Shown here: in pieces, positions 1 to 5,937 of the stretch
Layout: each line of letters begins with the position of its first letter
How positions within the stretch are numbered: the first letter of the stretch is position 1
Assembly (NCBI GenBank): GCA_904501875.1
Contig: CAJGCQ010000046.1
Coordinates: 1-8,846 of the forward strand
Source: Clostridiaceae bacterium
Lineage (GTDB): Bacteria; Bacillota; Clostridia; Oscillospirales; Acutalibacteraceae
Reading direction: 5' to 3'
DNA length: 8,846 nt
Translations under genes and position numbers: made by a program
Notes under the pieces: generated by a model
Told to the model about the DNA's origin: nothing
The model's input: the letters and a program-made list of their open reading frames with translations, nothing else
Database searches by the model: none

Positions 1-206
1 CCACGGTGCAGAGATACGCATTTTGGGGACTTTTTATACTTGTTGCTATTCCTCTTCCCGGCACGGGAGCGTGGACGGGTGCGCTTGTGGCGGCGATGCT
101 TGAAATGCCCCTTAAAAAAGCCTTTCCCGCAATAGCGCTGGGTGTTTTGGGAGCGGCAGTAATAGTGTCTTTTGTCACCTACGGCGCCGGAGCACTGCTG
201 TTTTGA
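1..206 (+). CDS. COG2426 small multidrug export family membrane protein, C-terminal part
   Basis: Partial gene cut by the left window edge; only about 67 codons are present, ending in TGA at 204-206. The GTG at position 6 is an internal valine codon, not a start, because the frame is open to the edge. The visible part is almost wholly hydrophobic: one membrane segment containing a PLPGTGAWTGAL stretch, a short loop with a Lys-Lys pair, then a second segment (AIALGVLGAAVIVSFVTYG). The PLPGTGAWTG signature followed by a terminal hydrophobic helix is typical of the COG2426 / Sm_multidrug_ex family of small inner-membrane proteins. Their export role is a family-level label with little biochemical support, so the substrate is unknown. 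A terminator follows directly, so this is the last gene of its transcript and is unlinked to what comes next. Confidence 0.75.
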   Translation, partial: TVQRYAFWGLFILVAIPLPGTGAWTGALVAAMLEMPLKKAFPAIALGVLGAAVIVSFVTYGAGALLF

Positions 207-232
207 TAATTAATTTAATAATTTAAAAATTT

Positions 233-265
233 CAGCGCCTTCCTATTTAAGGAGGGTGCTGTTTT
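233..265 (+). terminator. Intrinsic terminator of the upstream membrane protein gene
   Basis: A 12-bp stem pairs 233-244 (CAGCGCCTTCCT) with 250-261 (AGGAGGGTGCTG). It contains two G-T wobbles, has a 5-nt ATTTA loop and is followed by TTTT. It starts 27 bases after the TGA of the preceding gene, which is the expected place for a factor-independent terminator. Confidence 0.85.
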
Positions 266-285
266 ATGTAATGATAAATCCGTTC

Positions 286-314
286 TTGACATATGAACAA
301 ATGTTCGGTATAAT
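286..314 (+). promoter_or_regulatory. Perfect-consensus sigma-A promoter
   Basis: TTGACA at 286-291 and TATAAT at 309-314 are separated by exactly 17 bases, so both hexamers and the spacing match the housekeeping consensus fully. Transcription would start around 321-323. Full-consensus promoters are usually reserved for very highly transcribed genes (often stable RNAs) or for tightly repressed ones. Here the spacer carries a LexA-type operator, which favours the repressed case. No other gene lies between the promoter and the SLOG gene at 571. Confidence 0.9.
295..306. promoter_or_regulatory. LexA/DinR (SOS box) operator inside the promoter spacer
   Basis: GAACAAATGTTC is an exact match to the Gram-positive LexA core GAAC-N4-GTTC. 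Against the wider Bacillus consensus CGAACRNRYGTTYC, only the two outermost bases differ. It sits wholly between the -35 and -10 hexamers, where bound LexA would block RNA polymerase. Seen directly: the palindrome and its position. Inferred: that this organism's LexA recognises it. No lexA or recA gene is in the window. Confidence 0.7.
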
Positions 315-321
315 CAAGGTT

Positions 322-473
322 GGAATAACCTTCTTAATCTTTGGATTTGAGGACTTCAAGGCCTAACCAACGGGGAGGCTGTGGTGTGCAGTGGCGGTGG
401 AGGTAAGGAAAACTTCTCGCCCAAAACCTTTAACGGCATACGGGAATTTTTTTGAAGAATGGTTATTATTTTT
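322..473 (+). ncRNA. Candidate structured RNA (about 150 nt) or structured leader, family not recognised
   Basis: The predicted transcript start (about 321-323) falls just where a long-range closing helix begins. AATAACC plus TTCTT (324-335) pairs with AAGAA plus GGTTATT (455-467), 12 bp with one bulged T at 460, and a run of five T follows at 469-473. Inside are further helices. GCCT (361-364) pairs with AGGC (376-379). A hairpin at 393-421 joins GGCG to CGCC and GGAGGT to ACTTCT around an AAGGAAA loop. TTTGG (340-344) can pair with CCAAA (421-425), an alternative to the base of that hairpin. Closed termini, an abrupt 5' end and a 3' U run suggest a discrete small RNA, in general outline like 6S RNA. 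I do not recognise the 6S, SRP, RNase P, tmRNA or T-box sequence signatures. It could instead be a long regulatory leader of the gene at 571. Confidence 0.4.
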
Positions 474-570
474 AAGTCTATGGCATCTATTTGCCGCACC
501 TCTCTAATAAAAAAATCAATAAAAAAATTAAACGGTGCACAAAGTCAATTAAAAAATGCGGTGATATAAA

Positions 571-1131
571 ATGTTTGATAAAAATAACGAATTTGAAAAG
601 GTATGTTGCTTTACGGGTTACAGACCCGAAAAGTTTCCCTTTAAGCTTGAAAGGGAGAACGCAGAATACATTGCTTTTGAAAACCGACTTATTAAAACGG
701 TTTTTTCACTTATTGAGGAGGAGTGCTTCACCTTTTTAAGCGGTATGGCAATGGGGTTTGATATTATTGCAGCTCAGGCAGTATTGCTTTTAAAAGAGCG
801 CAACCCGCAGGTTAAGCTGATTTGTGCTCTCCCTTATCCAAATCAGGGAGCGGGCTTTCCCGAACCGTGGCGGGAAAGGCACGAAAGAGTATTATATAGT
901 GCGGATAAGGTGATTAAGGTGTCCGAGGACTATTCCACGGGCTGTTACGCCAAGCGGAATGCTTTTATGGTAGATAACAGCGACTATGTGGTGACCTGGT
1001 TTGACGGCAAGCACGGCGGTACGGAAAATACCCTTAAATATGCCGCAAAAAAGCGCCGCCATATCATCAATCTAAATGAAGATTTTCATGAATATACCGG
1101 CGGCTTTCAAACAAATCTATTATTATTATAA
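571..1131 (+). CDS. YpsA/DUF1273-type SLOG family protein
   Basis: A 186-residue soluble protein with no signal peptide or membrane segment. It has the Rossmann-like SLOG fold signatures of the YpsA/DUF1273 group: an N-terminal CCFTGYRPEK strand-loop (residues 12-21), a glycine-rich SGMAMGFDIIAAQ nucleotide-binding turn (57-69), and a C-terminal NSDYVVTWFDG-KHGGT block (136-151). SLOG proteins are thought to bind nucleotide-type ligands such as NAD or ADP-ribose derivatives. Overproduction of staphylococcal YpsA disturbs cell division, but the biochemical function is open. The ATG at 571 is supported by GGTGAT (560-565, complementary to the 16S 3' end) five bases upstream. The only recognisable promoter upstream is the LexA-box promoter at 286-314, about 250 nt away with a structured RNA region between. 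The next gene is convergent with a single base between the two stop codons. Confidence 0.8.
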   Translation: MFDKNNEFEKVCCFTGYRPEKFPFKLERENAEYIAFENRLIKTVFSLIEEECFTFLSGMAMGFDIIAAQAVLLLKERNPQVKLICALPYPNQGAGFPEPWRERHERVLYSADKVIKVSEDYSTGCYAKRNAFMVDNSDYVVTWFDGKHGGTENTLKYAAKKRRHIINLNEDFHEYTGGFQTNLLLL

Positions 1132-1132
1132 A

Positions 1133-1837
1133 TTATTCGTAATAATCGTTCTTTTCCTTGTAGTCATAATTTTTAAAAACATTAAGCTTTCCGTTATTGT
1201 CGAGTATTGCGAGGAACACCTCGGAGGATGATCTTATTCCCTGTACCTTTAGCTCGTTGTTAAGCCAGTTTTGGTCTCTACCCGCATATTTAAGGTTTTC
1301 TGTTAAAACCACGCCGTCCATAATCACATTGAAAAATACCGAGTCGGAATTGGTTACTAAATTTAAGTCTTCGGGCGTAGCGGGGCGCTTCGTCGCATAG
1401 GGCATAAAGCTTATTTTGCCGCTTGCCTCCATAATTGCGGTGTCAATAGCCGATAAATCGAAATATCCGCATAGTCTTGCCTGCATTAGAAATTCGTTAA
1501 GGTCAAGGTTTGATTTTTTGAAGCTTTTGCGGTAAAGCTTGCCCCCTCGCATTAAAACCACCGAATGACCGAAAAGTAAGCGGCGGAGCTTCAGACTTTT
1601 TGAAACAAGTAATGAAATTCCAAAAGAAACAAACGCATACACGCACATTGCGATAAGGGGTCTCAGCGGTTTTTCACGCTCGGTTGCCATTTCGGCGGCT
1701 ATGGAGCCTATTGTTATGCTTACTATATAATCGAACATAGTAAGCTCGGATAATTGTTTGTTTCCGATTAATTTTGTTAACAAAAATAACACAAACAGCG
1801 AAATAAAAGCTGTTATAATAACCGCAATGTAATCCAT
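1133..1837 (-). CDS. DUF421/YetF family membrane protein
   Basis: 234 residues. Three N-terminal membrane segments (about 3-21, 35-50, 58-78) are followed by a soluble part with the two-lobed DUF421/YetF fold. The family block TKLIGNKQLSELTMFDYIVS then SITIGSIAAE (21-49) is clear, as is the RLCGYFDLSAIDTAIMEASG segment (121-140). YetF-type proteins are uncharacterised enzymatically; some (YetF itself and the Bacillus 2Duf protein) sit in the spore inner membrane and affect germination or resistance. That is of interest because spoVA genes occur in this window, but linkage alone proves nothing. I chose ATG 1837-1835 because GAGGT lies seven bases upstream. The frame continues another 20 codons upstream to 1897, but that stretch is AT-rich tandem-repeat sequence without a ribosome binding site. 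The gene diverges from the citrate operon and has no clear promoter of its own. Confidence 0.85.
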   Translation of the reverse strand: MDYIAVIITAFISLFVLFLLTKLIGNKQLSELTMFDYIVSITIGSIAAEMATEREKPLRPLIAMCVYAFVSFGISLLVSKSLKLRRLLFGHSVVLMRGGKLYRKSFKKSNLDLNEFLMQARLCGYFDLSAIDTAIMEASGKISFMPYATKRPATPEDLNLVTNSDSVFFNVIMDGVVLTENLKYAGRDQNWLNNELKVQGIRSSSEVFLAILDNNGKLNVFKNYDYKEKNDYYE

Positions 1838-1869
1838 AACCTTTACCTCTATTCGATTTATATACTTAA

Positions 1870-1911
1870 TATACATAAATTTCTCTTTGTTATACATAAA
1901 ATTTCTCTATG
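1870..1911. repeat. Imperfect 21-bp tandem duplication in the divergent intergenic region
   Basis: Unit 1 is 1870-1890 and unit 2 is 1891-1911. Both begin TATACATAAA and continue through TTTCTCT. They differ by one inserted A and one T-to-A change. The duplication lies upstream of the DUF421 start and abuts the -35 region of the citrate operon promoter. The repeated TATACAT heptamer also occurs at 1949-1955, inside the candidate GntR operator. Confidence 0.75.
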
Positions 1912-1917
1912 CCGCTA

Positions 1918-1946
1918 TTGACAAAGCAAAGGTATAAGTGTATAAT
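1918..1946 (+). promoter_or_regulatory. Perfect-consensus sigma-A promoter of the citrate/2-oxoglutarate operon
   Basis: TTGACA at 1918-1923 and TATAAT at 1941-1946 have a 17-base spacer, again a full match to the consensus. The start would be near 1953, giving a leader of only about 27 nt before the ATG at 1980, too short for a riboswitch. Control is therefore more likely exerted by an operator over the promoter. Confidence 0.88.
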
Positions 1947-1955
1947 TGTATACAT
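1932..1955. promoter_or_regulatory. Candidate GntR/FCD operator: three 8-bp repeats over the -10 box
   Basis: Three abutting octamers share GTATA: GTATAAGT (1932-1939), GTATAATT (1940-1947) and GTATACAT (1948-1955). The last creates the perfect palindrome TGTATACA (1947-1954), and TGTATA-N4-TATACA forms a wider dyad at 1939-1954. FCD-type GntR regulators commonly bind palindromes of the TNGTNNACNA type. TTGTATACAT (1946-1955) fits this except at the last position. The elements cover the -10 hexamer and probable start, so binding would repress. The regulator encoded as gene two of this operon is the obvious partner (inference). Confidence 0.5.
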
Positions 1956-1979
1956 TAATGCAAATTTAAGGTGAGCAAA

Positions 1980-3371
1980 ATGTTTGAGTTATCAAATAAG
2001 ACCAACCTGCTTGAGCAGGATAATTACAAATACGAGCTTCAGGATGTGGATGAGCCTAATCTCTACCGTGATTTCTACACTTATGAGGATGTTCCGAGGG
2101 TTGCCTTCAATCACCGCAGAGTGCCAATGGGTATGCCTAAGGATATTTGGATTACAGATACCTCCCTTCGTGACGGGCAGCAGTCGGTAGAGCCGTATAC
2201 AGTAAAGCAGATTGTAGACCTTTATAAGCTGATGTCAAAGCTGAGCGGCCCTTACGGCATTATCCGCCAGACCGAGTTTTTTGTCTACAGCAAGAAGGAT
2301 AGGGAAGCGATAGCAAAGTGTCAGGAATTAGGGCTTAAATTTCCCGAAATCACCACCTGGATAAGGGCGAGCAAGGAGGACTTCAAGCTCGTAAAGGATT
2401 TAGGCATAAGAGAAACGGGAATCTTGGTTTCCTGCAGCGACTACCACATTTTTAAAAAGCTTAAAATGAAGCGCTCCGAGGCTATGAAAACCTACCTTGA
2501 GGCGGTTTCCGAAGCATTTGAGGCGGGCGTAATGCCCCGCTGTCACTTAGAGGATATTACAAGGGCGGATTTTTATGGCTTTGTGGTTCCCTTTGTAAAC
2601 GAGCTTATGAAGATGTCGAAAGAAGCGAAAATACCCGTAAGAATAAGGGCTTGTGATACTATGGGCTATGGCGTCCCCTATCCTGAGGTGGCTTTGCCGA
2701 GAAGTGTACCGGGTATTATTTACGGTTTACAGCACTATTCCGATGTCTCCAGCGAAATGCTTGAGTGGCACGGTCATAATGATTTTTACAAGGCGGTCGC
2801 AAACGCCTCAACCGCATGGCTTTACGGTGCGTCGGCGGTTAACTGCTCCCTTTTGGGTATTGGAGAGCGCACGGGTAATGTTCCCCTTGAAGCAATGGTT
2901 ATGGAGTATGCGTCTCTTAGGGGCTCCCTTGACGGAATGGATACTACTGCGATTACCGAAATAGCCGAGTATTTTAAGAATGAAATGGGCTATGACATTC
3001 CCCCTATGACACCCTTTGTGGGCAGGAATTTTAATGTGACAAGGGCGGGCATACACGCAGACGGGCTTTTAAAGGACGAGGAAATTTACAATATTTTCGA
3101 TACCGAAAAGATTTTAAACCGTCCCGCCTCGGTCTCCATCAGCAAAACGAGCGGACTTGCGGGCATAGCCTACTGGATAAACCATAATTACAAATTATCT
3201 AAGACCGAAGAGATTGATAAGAGAGACCCCCTTGTAGCAAGGCTCAAGGAATGGGTAGATTCCGAGTACGAACAGGGAAGACAGACTGCCATTTCAAACA
3301 GCGAGCTCGAAAAGAAACTTGAAGAGCTGTCGGGCGGCAGATTTGCGGAGGGTAAGTATGATAGAGCATAA
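1980..3371 (+). CDS. Re-citrate synthase-like enzyme (homocitrate/isopropylmalate synthase family)
   Basis: 463 residues, HMGL-like TIM-barrel family. The metal and substrate motif ITDTSLRDGQQ (58-68) starts the barrel. HGHND (264-268) supplies metal-binding histidines, GIGERTGN (293-300) is the family loop, and TRAGIHADG (354-362) closes the catalytic region. There is no C-terminal leucine-feedback domain, unlike LeuA. The family includes the Re-face citrate synthase of Clostridium kluyveri, which joins acetyl-CoA to oxaloacetate in anaerobes lacking the ordinary Si-type enzyme. Co-transcription with aconitase and an isocitrate dehydrogenase-type gene supports citrate as product. Homocitrate synthase is the main alternative, since the lysine aminoadipate route uses the same three enzyme families. 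I start at ATG 1980, with AAGGTGA at 1968-1974 as ribosome binding site; the GTG at 1971 lies inside that site. The 3' end overlaps the regulator gene by 14 bases. Confidence 0.82.
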   Translation: MFELSNKTNLLEQDNYKYELQDVDEPNLYRDFYTYEDVPRVAFNHRRVPMGMPKDIWITDTSLRDGQQSVEPYTVKQIVDLYKLMSKLSGPYGIIRQTEFFVYSKKDREAIAKCQELGLKFPEITTWIRASKEDFKLVKDLGIRETGILVSCSDYHIFKKLKMKRSEAMKTYLEAVSEAFEAGVMPRCHLEDITRADFYGFVVPFVNELMKMSKEAKIPVRIRACDTMGYGVPYPEVALPRSVPGIIYGLQHYSDVSSEMLEWHGHNDFYKAVANASTAWLYGASAVNCSLLGIGERTGNVPLEAMVMEYASLRGSLDGMDTTAITEIAEYFKNEMGYDIPPMTPFVGRNFNVTRAGIHADGLLKDEEIYNIFDTEKILNRPASVSISKTSGLAGIAYWINHNYKLSKTEEIDKRDPLVARLKEWVDSEYEQGRQTAISNSELEKKLEELSGGRFAEGKYDRA

Positions 3372-3999
3372 GACAATATCCCTTGCTGATCAGGTGTTTG
3401 AGCACCTTGAAAACGATATTTTAAGCGGCAAATATCAGCGGGGCGAAATCCTCACAGAAAGTAGGCTGAGCGCCGAGTTGGGTGTCAGCCGAACACCTAT
3501 AAGAGAGGCTTTAAGAAGACTCGAACAGGAGCATATAATTGAGGAGTCGGGCAAGGGCTCGGTGGTTATCGGTATTAACGAAAAGGATTTGGCCGATATT
3601 TTTATGATAAGAAAAAGCCTTGAATGTCAGGCGGCGGCGCTTGCGGCGCAAAACCGTACTGAGGAGCAGCTAAAGGAATTAAGACAGGCGCTTGAATTTC
3701 AGGAGTTCTATCTTGAAAAGCACGATGCCGAGCAGATTAAGCTTATGGACGGCCGTTTTCACGATTTGCTTTATAAATTAAGCGGCAGTACCGCTTTTTA
3801 TGACACCTTGGTGCCGCTTCATAAAAAAATCCAAAAATACCGCCGTGCCTCACTTGAAAACAGGAGCAGAGCCAATGCGTCGGTATCCGAACACCGTAAA
3901 ATTTTTGATGCGGTCAGTGCACAGGATGCGCCTCTTGCGGCGAAATGTGCTTCTGAGCATGTCGAAAACGCATATAAGCATATTATGAGAAAGGATTAA
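3358..3999 (+). CDS. GntR family regulator with FCD ligand-binding domain
   Basis: 213 residues. The N-terminal winged helix (about 1-72) has the GntR signature ILSGKYQRGE through LSAELGVSRTPIREALRRLE (about 21-56). The C-terminal helical FCD domain keeps all four expected metal ligands: Asp131 and His135 in LMDGRFHDLL, His179 in SVSEHRKIF, and His201 in ASEHVENA. FCD members usually sense small carboxylates or sugar acids through this metal site. Given the operon, citrate, isocitrate or 2-oxoglutarate is a reasonable ligand guess. The start is ATG 3358, five bases after GGAGGG (3347-3352); the gene overlaps the synthase end by 14 bases, which suggests translational coupling. A longer in-frame start at 3319 (TTG) has no support. 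It probably controls the operon through the repeats at 1932-1955. Confidence 0.9.
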   Translation: MIEHKTISLADQVFEHLENDILSGKYQRGEILTESRLSAELGVSRTPIREALRRLEQEHIIEESGKGSVVIGINEKDLADIFMIRKSLECQAAALAAQNRTEEQLKELRQALEFQEFYLEKHDAEQIKLMDGRFHDLLYKLSGSTAFYDTLVPLHKKIQKYRRASLENRSRANASVSEHRKIFDAVSAQDAPLAAKCASEHVENAYKHIMRKD

Positions 4000-4004
4000 T
4001 AAAA

Positions 4005-5936
4005 ATGGGCTTAACTATTGCACAAAAAATTATTAAGGCGCATATGCTTAGCGGCGATATGACCGTGGGCAGCGAGGTTGCGCTTAAAATCGACCAGACC
4101 CTAACTCAGGACGCTACAGGTACAATGGCGTATCTCGAGTTTGAGACTATGGGGCTTGACCGTGTTAAAACCGAGCGGAGCGTGGCTTATATCGACCATA
4201 ATACCCTCCAGTCCGGCTTTGAAAATGCGGACGACCACAGATACATTCAGTCGGTGGCTAAAAAGCACGGTATTTATTTCTCCCGCCCCGGAAACGGCAT
4301 CTGTCATCAGGTACATCTGGAGCGCTTCGGCAAGCCGGGTAAAACCTTAATTGGTTCTGACAGTCATACCCCCACAGGCGGCGGCATCGGTATGCTTGCA
4401 ATGGGTGCCGGCGGTCTTGATGTTGCGGTTGCAATGGGCGGCGGTGCATACTATATCACTATGCCTAAGATGTTCAAGGTAAACCTTACGGGCAAATTGA
4501 ACCCTTATGTTACCGCAAAGGATATAAGCCTTGAGATTCTGCGTATATTATCGGTTAAGGGCGGTGTCGGCGCTGTTATCGAGTGGGGCGGCGAGGGTAT
4601 TAAGTATTTGTCTGTTCCCGAGCGTGCCACCATTACCAATATGGGAACAGAGCTTGGTGCTACCACCTCTATTTTTCCGTCGGACGAGGTTACAAGGAAG
4701 TTCTTGGAGGCAGAGGGCAGAGCGGAGGATTACACTCCTCTTGCGAGCGACCCCGATGCTGTTTACGATAGAGTTATCGATATTAACCTTGATGAATTAA
4801 AGCCCATGATTGCCTGCCCCCACAGCCCTGATAATGTTGTGACGGTCGAGTCCTTAAAGGGCACAAAGGTGGATCAGGTTTGTATCGGCTCCTGCACCAA
4901 CTCTTCACTTTACGATATGTTAAAGGTTGCGGCAATGCTTAAAGGCAAGACCATTTCGCCCTCTGTCAGCCTTTCGATTTCCCCCGGCTCCAAGCAGGTG
5001 CTTTCAATGCTTGCTGACTGCGGGGCGTTAAGCGATATTTTGGCAAGCGGAGCCCGTGTGCTTGAGTGCGCCTGCGGACCCTGTATCGGAATGGGCTTTT
5101 CTCCGAATAGTGCGGGCGTTTCCCTTAGAACCTTTAACCGCAACTTTATAGGAAGAAGCGGAACTGCCGATGCGCAGGTTTACCTTGTTTCCCCCGAAAC
5201 TGCGGTTGCGGCGGCATTGACGGGTGAAATCACCGACCCGAGACTTTTGGGCGATGAGCTACAGGTTAATATGCCCGAGACTTTTAAGATTGACGACAGC
5301 GCAGTTATTGCACCCGCAACACCCGAAGAGGCTAAGGATTTAGAGGTGCTCAGAGGACCTAATATTAAGCCCTTCCCCAAGTCTGCACCCCAAGAGGATT
5401 CCCTTACTGCTGAGTTGGTGCTCAAAGTTGGCGACAATATTACTACCGACCATATTATGCCCGCAGGGGCTAAGATTCTGCCCTACCGCTCTAATATTCC
5501 GCATCTCTCCCAGTTCTGCTTTGGTGTTTGCGATGAAACCTTCCCCGAAAGGGCGAAGGCTTTAGGCAAGAGCATTATCGTCGGAGGCAGTAACTATGGT
5601 CAGGGCTCGTCCCGCGAGCATGCGGCGCTTGTGCCTATGTATTTAGGCGTTCGTGCGGTTATCACCAAGAGCTTTGCGAGAATCCATGTGGCTAACCTTA
5701 TAAATGCGGGTATTATGCCCCTTACATTTAAAAATCCCGAGGATTACGATAAACTGAATCAGGGCGACAAGCTTACCCTTACCGATGTATTTGACGGTAT
5801 GGATAAGGGCGAAATCACTTTGAGAGACGAAACCACGGGTGAGAGCTTCCCGCTTTCTTGCTCGTTCACCGTTAGACAAAAGGCAATATTAAAAGCGGGC
5901 GGACTGCTTGAATATACAAAGAATGGAGAAAATTAA
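4005..5936 (+). CDS. Aconitate hydratase, short monomeric (Aquifex-type)
   Basis: 643 residues, matching the roughly 640-residue Aquifex-type aconitases and shorter than the nearly 900-residue AcnA/AcnB forms. It isomerises citrate to isocitrate in the cytoplasm with a [4Fe-4S] cluster. SDSHTPTGGGIGMLAMGAGG (118-137) is the aconitase signature. Cluster cysteines are expected at Cys297 (CIGSCTNSS) and at Cys357 and Cys360 (ACGPCIG). The swivel domain carries GDNITTDHIMPAG (477-489), then the substrate-binding GGSNYGQGSSREHAAL (527-542). No catalytic residue appears missing. The fused swivel domain separates it from two-subunit LeuC/LeuD enzymes. Homoaconitase is the alternative if the first gene makes homocitrate. 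ATG 4005 follows the regulator stop by five bases and has AAGGA at 3991-3995; the isocitrate dehydrogenase gene follows with one base between. Confidence 0.92.
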   Translation: MGLTIAQKIIKAHMLSGDMTVGSEVALKIDQTLTQDATGTMAYLEFETMGLDRVKTERSVAYIDHNTLQSGFENADDHRYIQSVAKKHGIYFSRPGNGICHQVHLERFGKPGKTLIGSDSHTPTGGGIGMLAMGAGGLDVAVAMGGGAYYITMPKMFKVNLTGKLNPYVTAKDISLEILRILSVKGGVGAVIEWGGEGIKYLSVPERATITNMGTELGATTSIFPSDEVTRKFLEAEGRAEDYTPLASDPDAVYDRVIDINLDELKPMIACPHSPDNVVTVESLKGTKVDQVCIGSCTNSSLYDMLKVAAMLKGKTISPSVSLSISPGSKQVLSMLADCGALSDILASGARVLECACGPCIGMGFSPNSAGVSLRTFNRNFIGRSGTADAQVYLVSPETAVAAALTGEITDPRLLGDELQVNMPETFKIDDSAVIAPATPEEAKDLEVLRGPNIKPFPKSAPQEDSLTAELVLKVGDNITTDHIMPAGAKILPYRSNIPHLSQFCFGVCDETFPERAKALGKSIIVGGSNYGQGSSREHAALVPMYLGVRAVITKSFARIHVANLINAGIMPLTFKNPEDYDKLNQGDKLTLTDVFDGMDKGEITLRDETTGESFPLSCSFTVRQKAILKAGGLLEYTKNGEN

Positions 5937-5937
5937 G

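Noticed and set aside
271..366. 31-codon ORF (ATG ATA AAT ... GCC TAA) with GGAGGG upstream
   Set aside because: It runs straight through the -35, LexA box and -10 of a perfect promoter, its supposed ribosome site is the 3' arm of a terminator, and the spacing to the ATG is too long. Most likely chance.
322..473. Known housekeeping RNA (6S, SRP, RNase P, tmRNA) or a T-box leader
   Set aside because: I looked for the conserved GGAAGGAAGCAGC-like SRP loop, RNase P core, tmRNA tag and CCA end, and T-box GGGTGGNACCGCG; none is present. A divergent 6S RNA cannot be excluded by eye.
491..739. 82-codon plus-strand ORF overlapping the SLOG gene start
   Set aside because: It overlaps the SLOG gene in another frame, is rich in Lys/Arg/Ile from AT-rich leader sequence, and has no recognisable domain.
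1838..1897. In-frame N-terminal extension of the DUF421 protein (20 codons)
   Set aside because: The extension lies in AT-rich tandem repeats with no ribosome binding site, whereas ATG 1837 has GAGGT at good spacing and begins directly at the first membrane segment.
1980..3371. Plain 2-isopropylmalate synthase (leuA)
   Set aside because: The C-terminal leucine regulatory domain is absent, and the neighbours are aconitase and isocitrate dehydrogenase-type genes rather than leuB, leuC and leuD.
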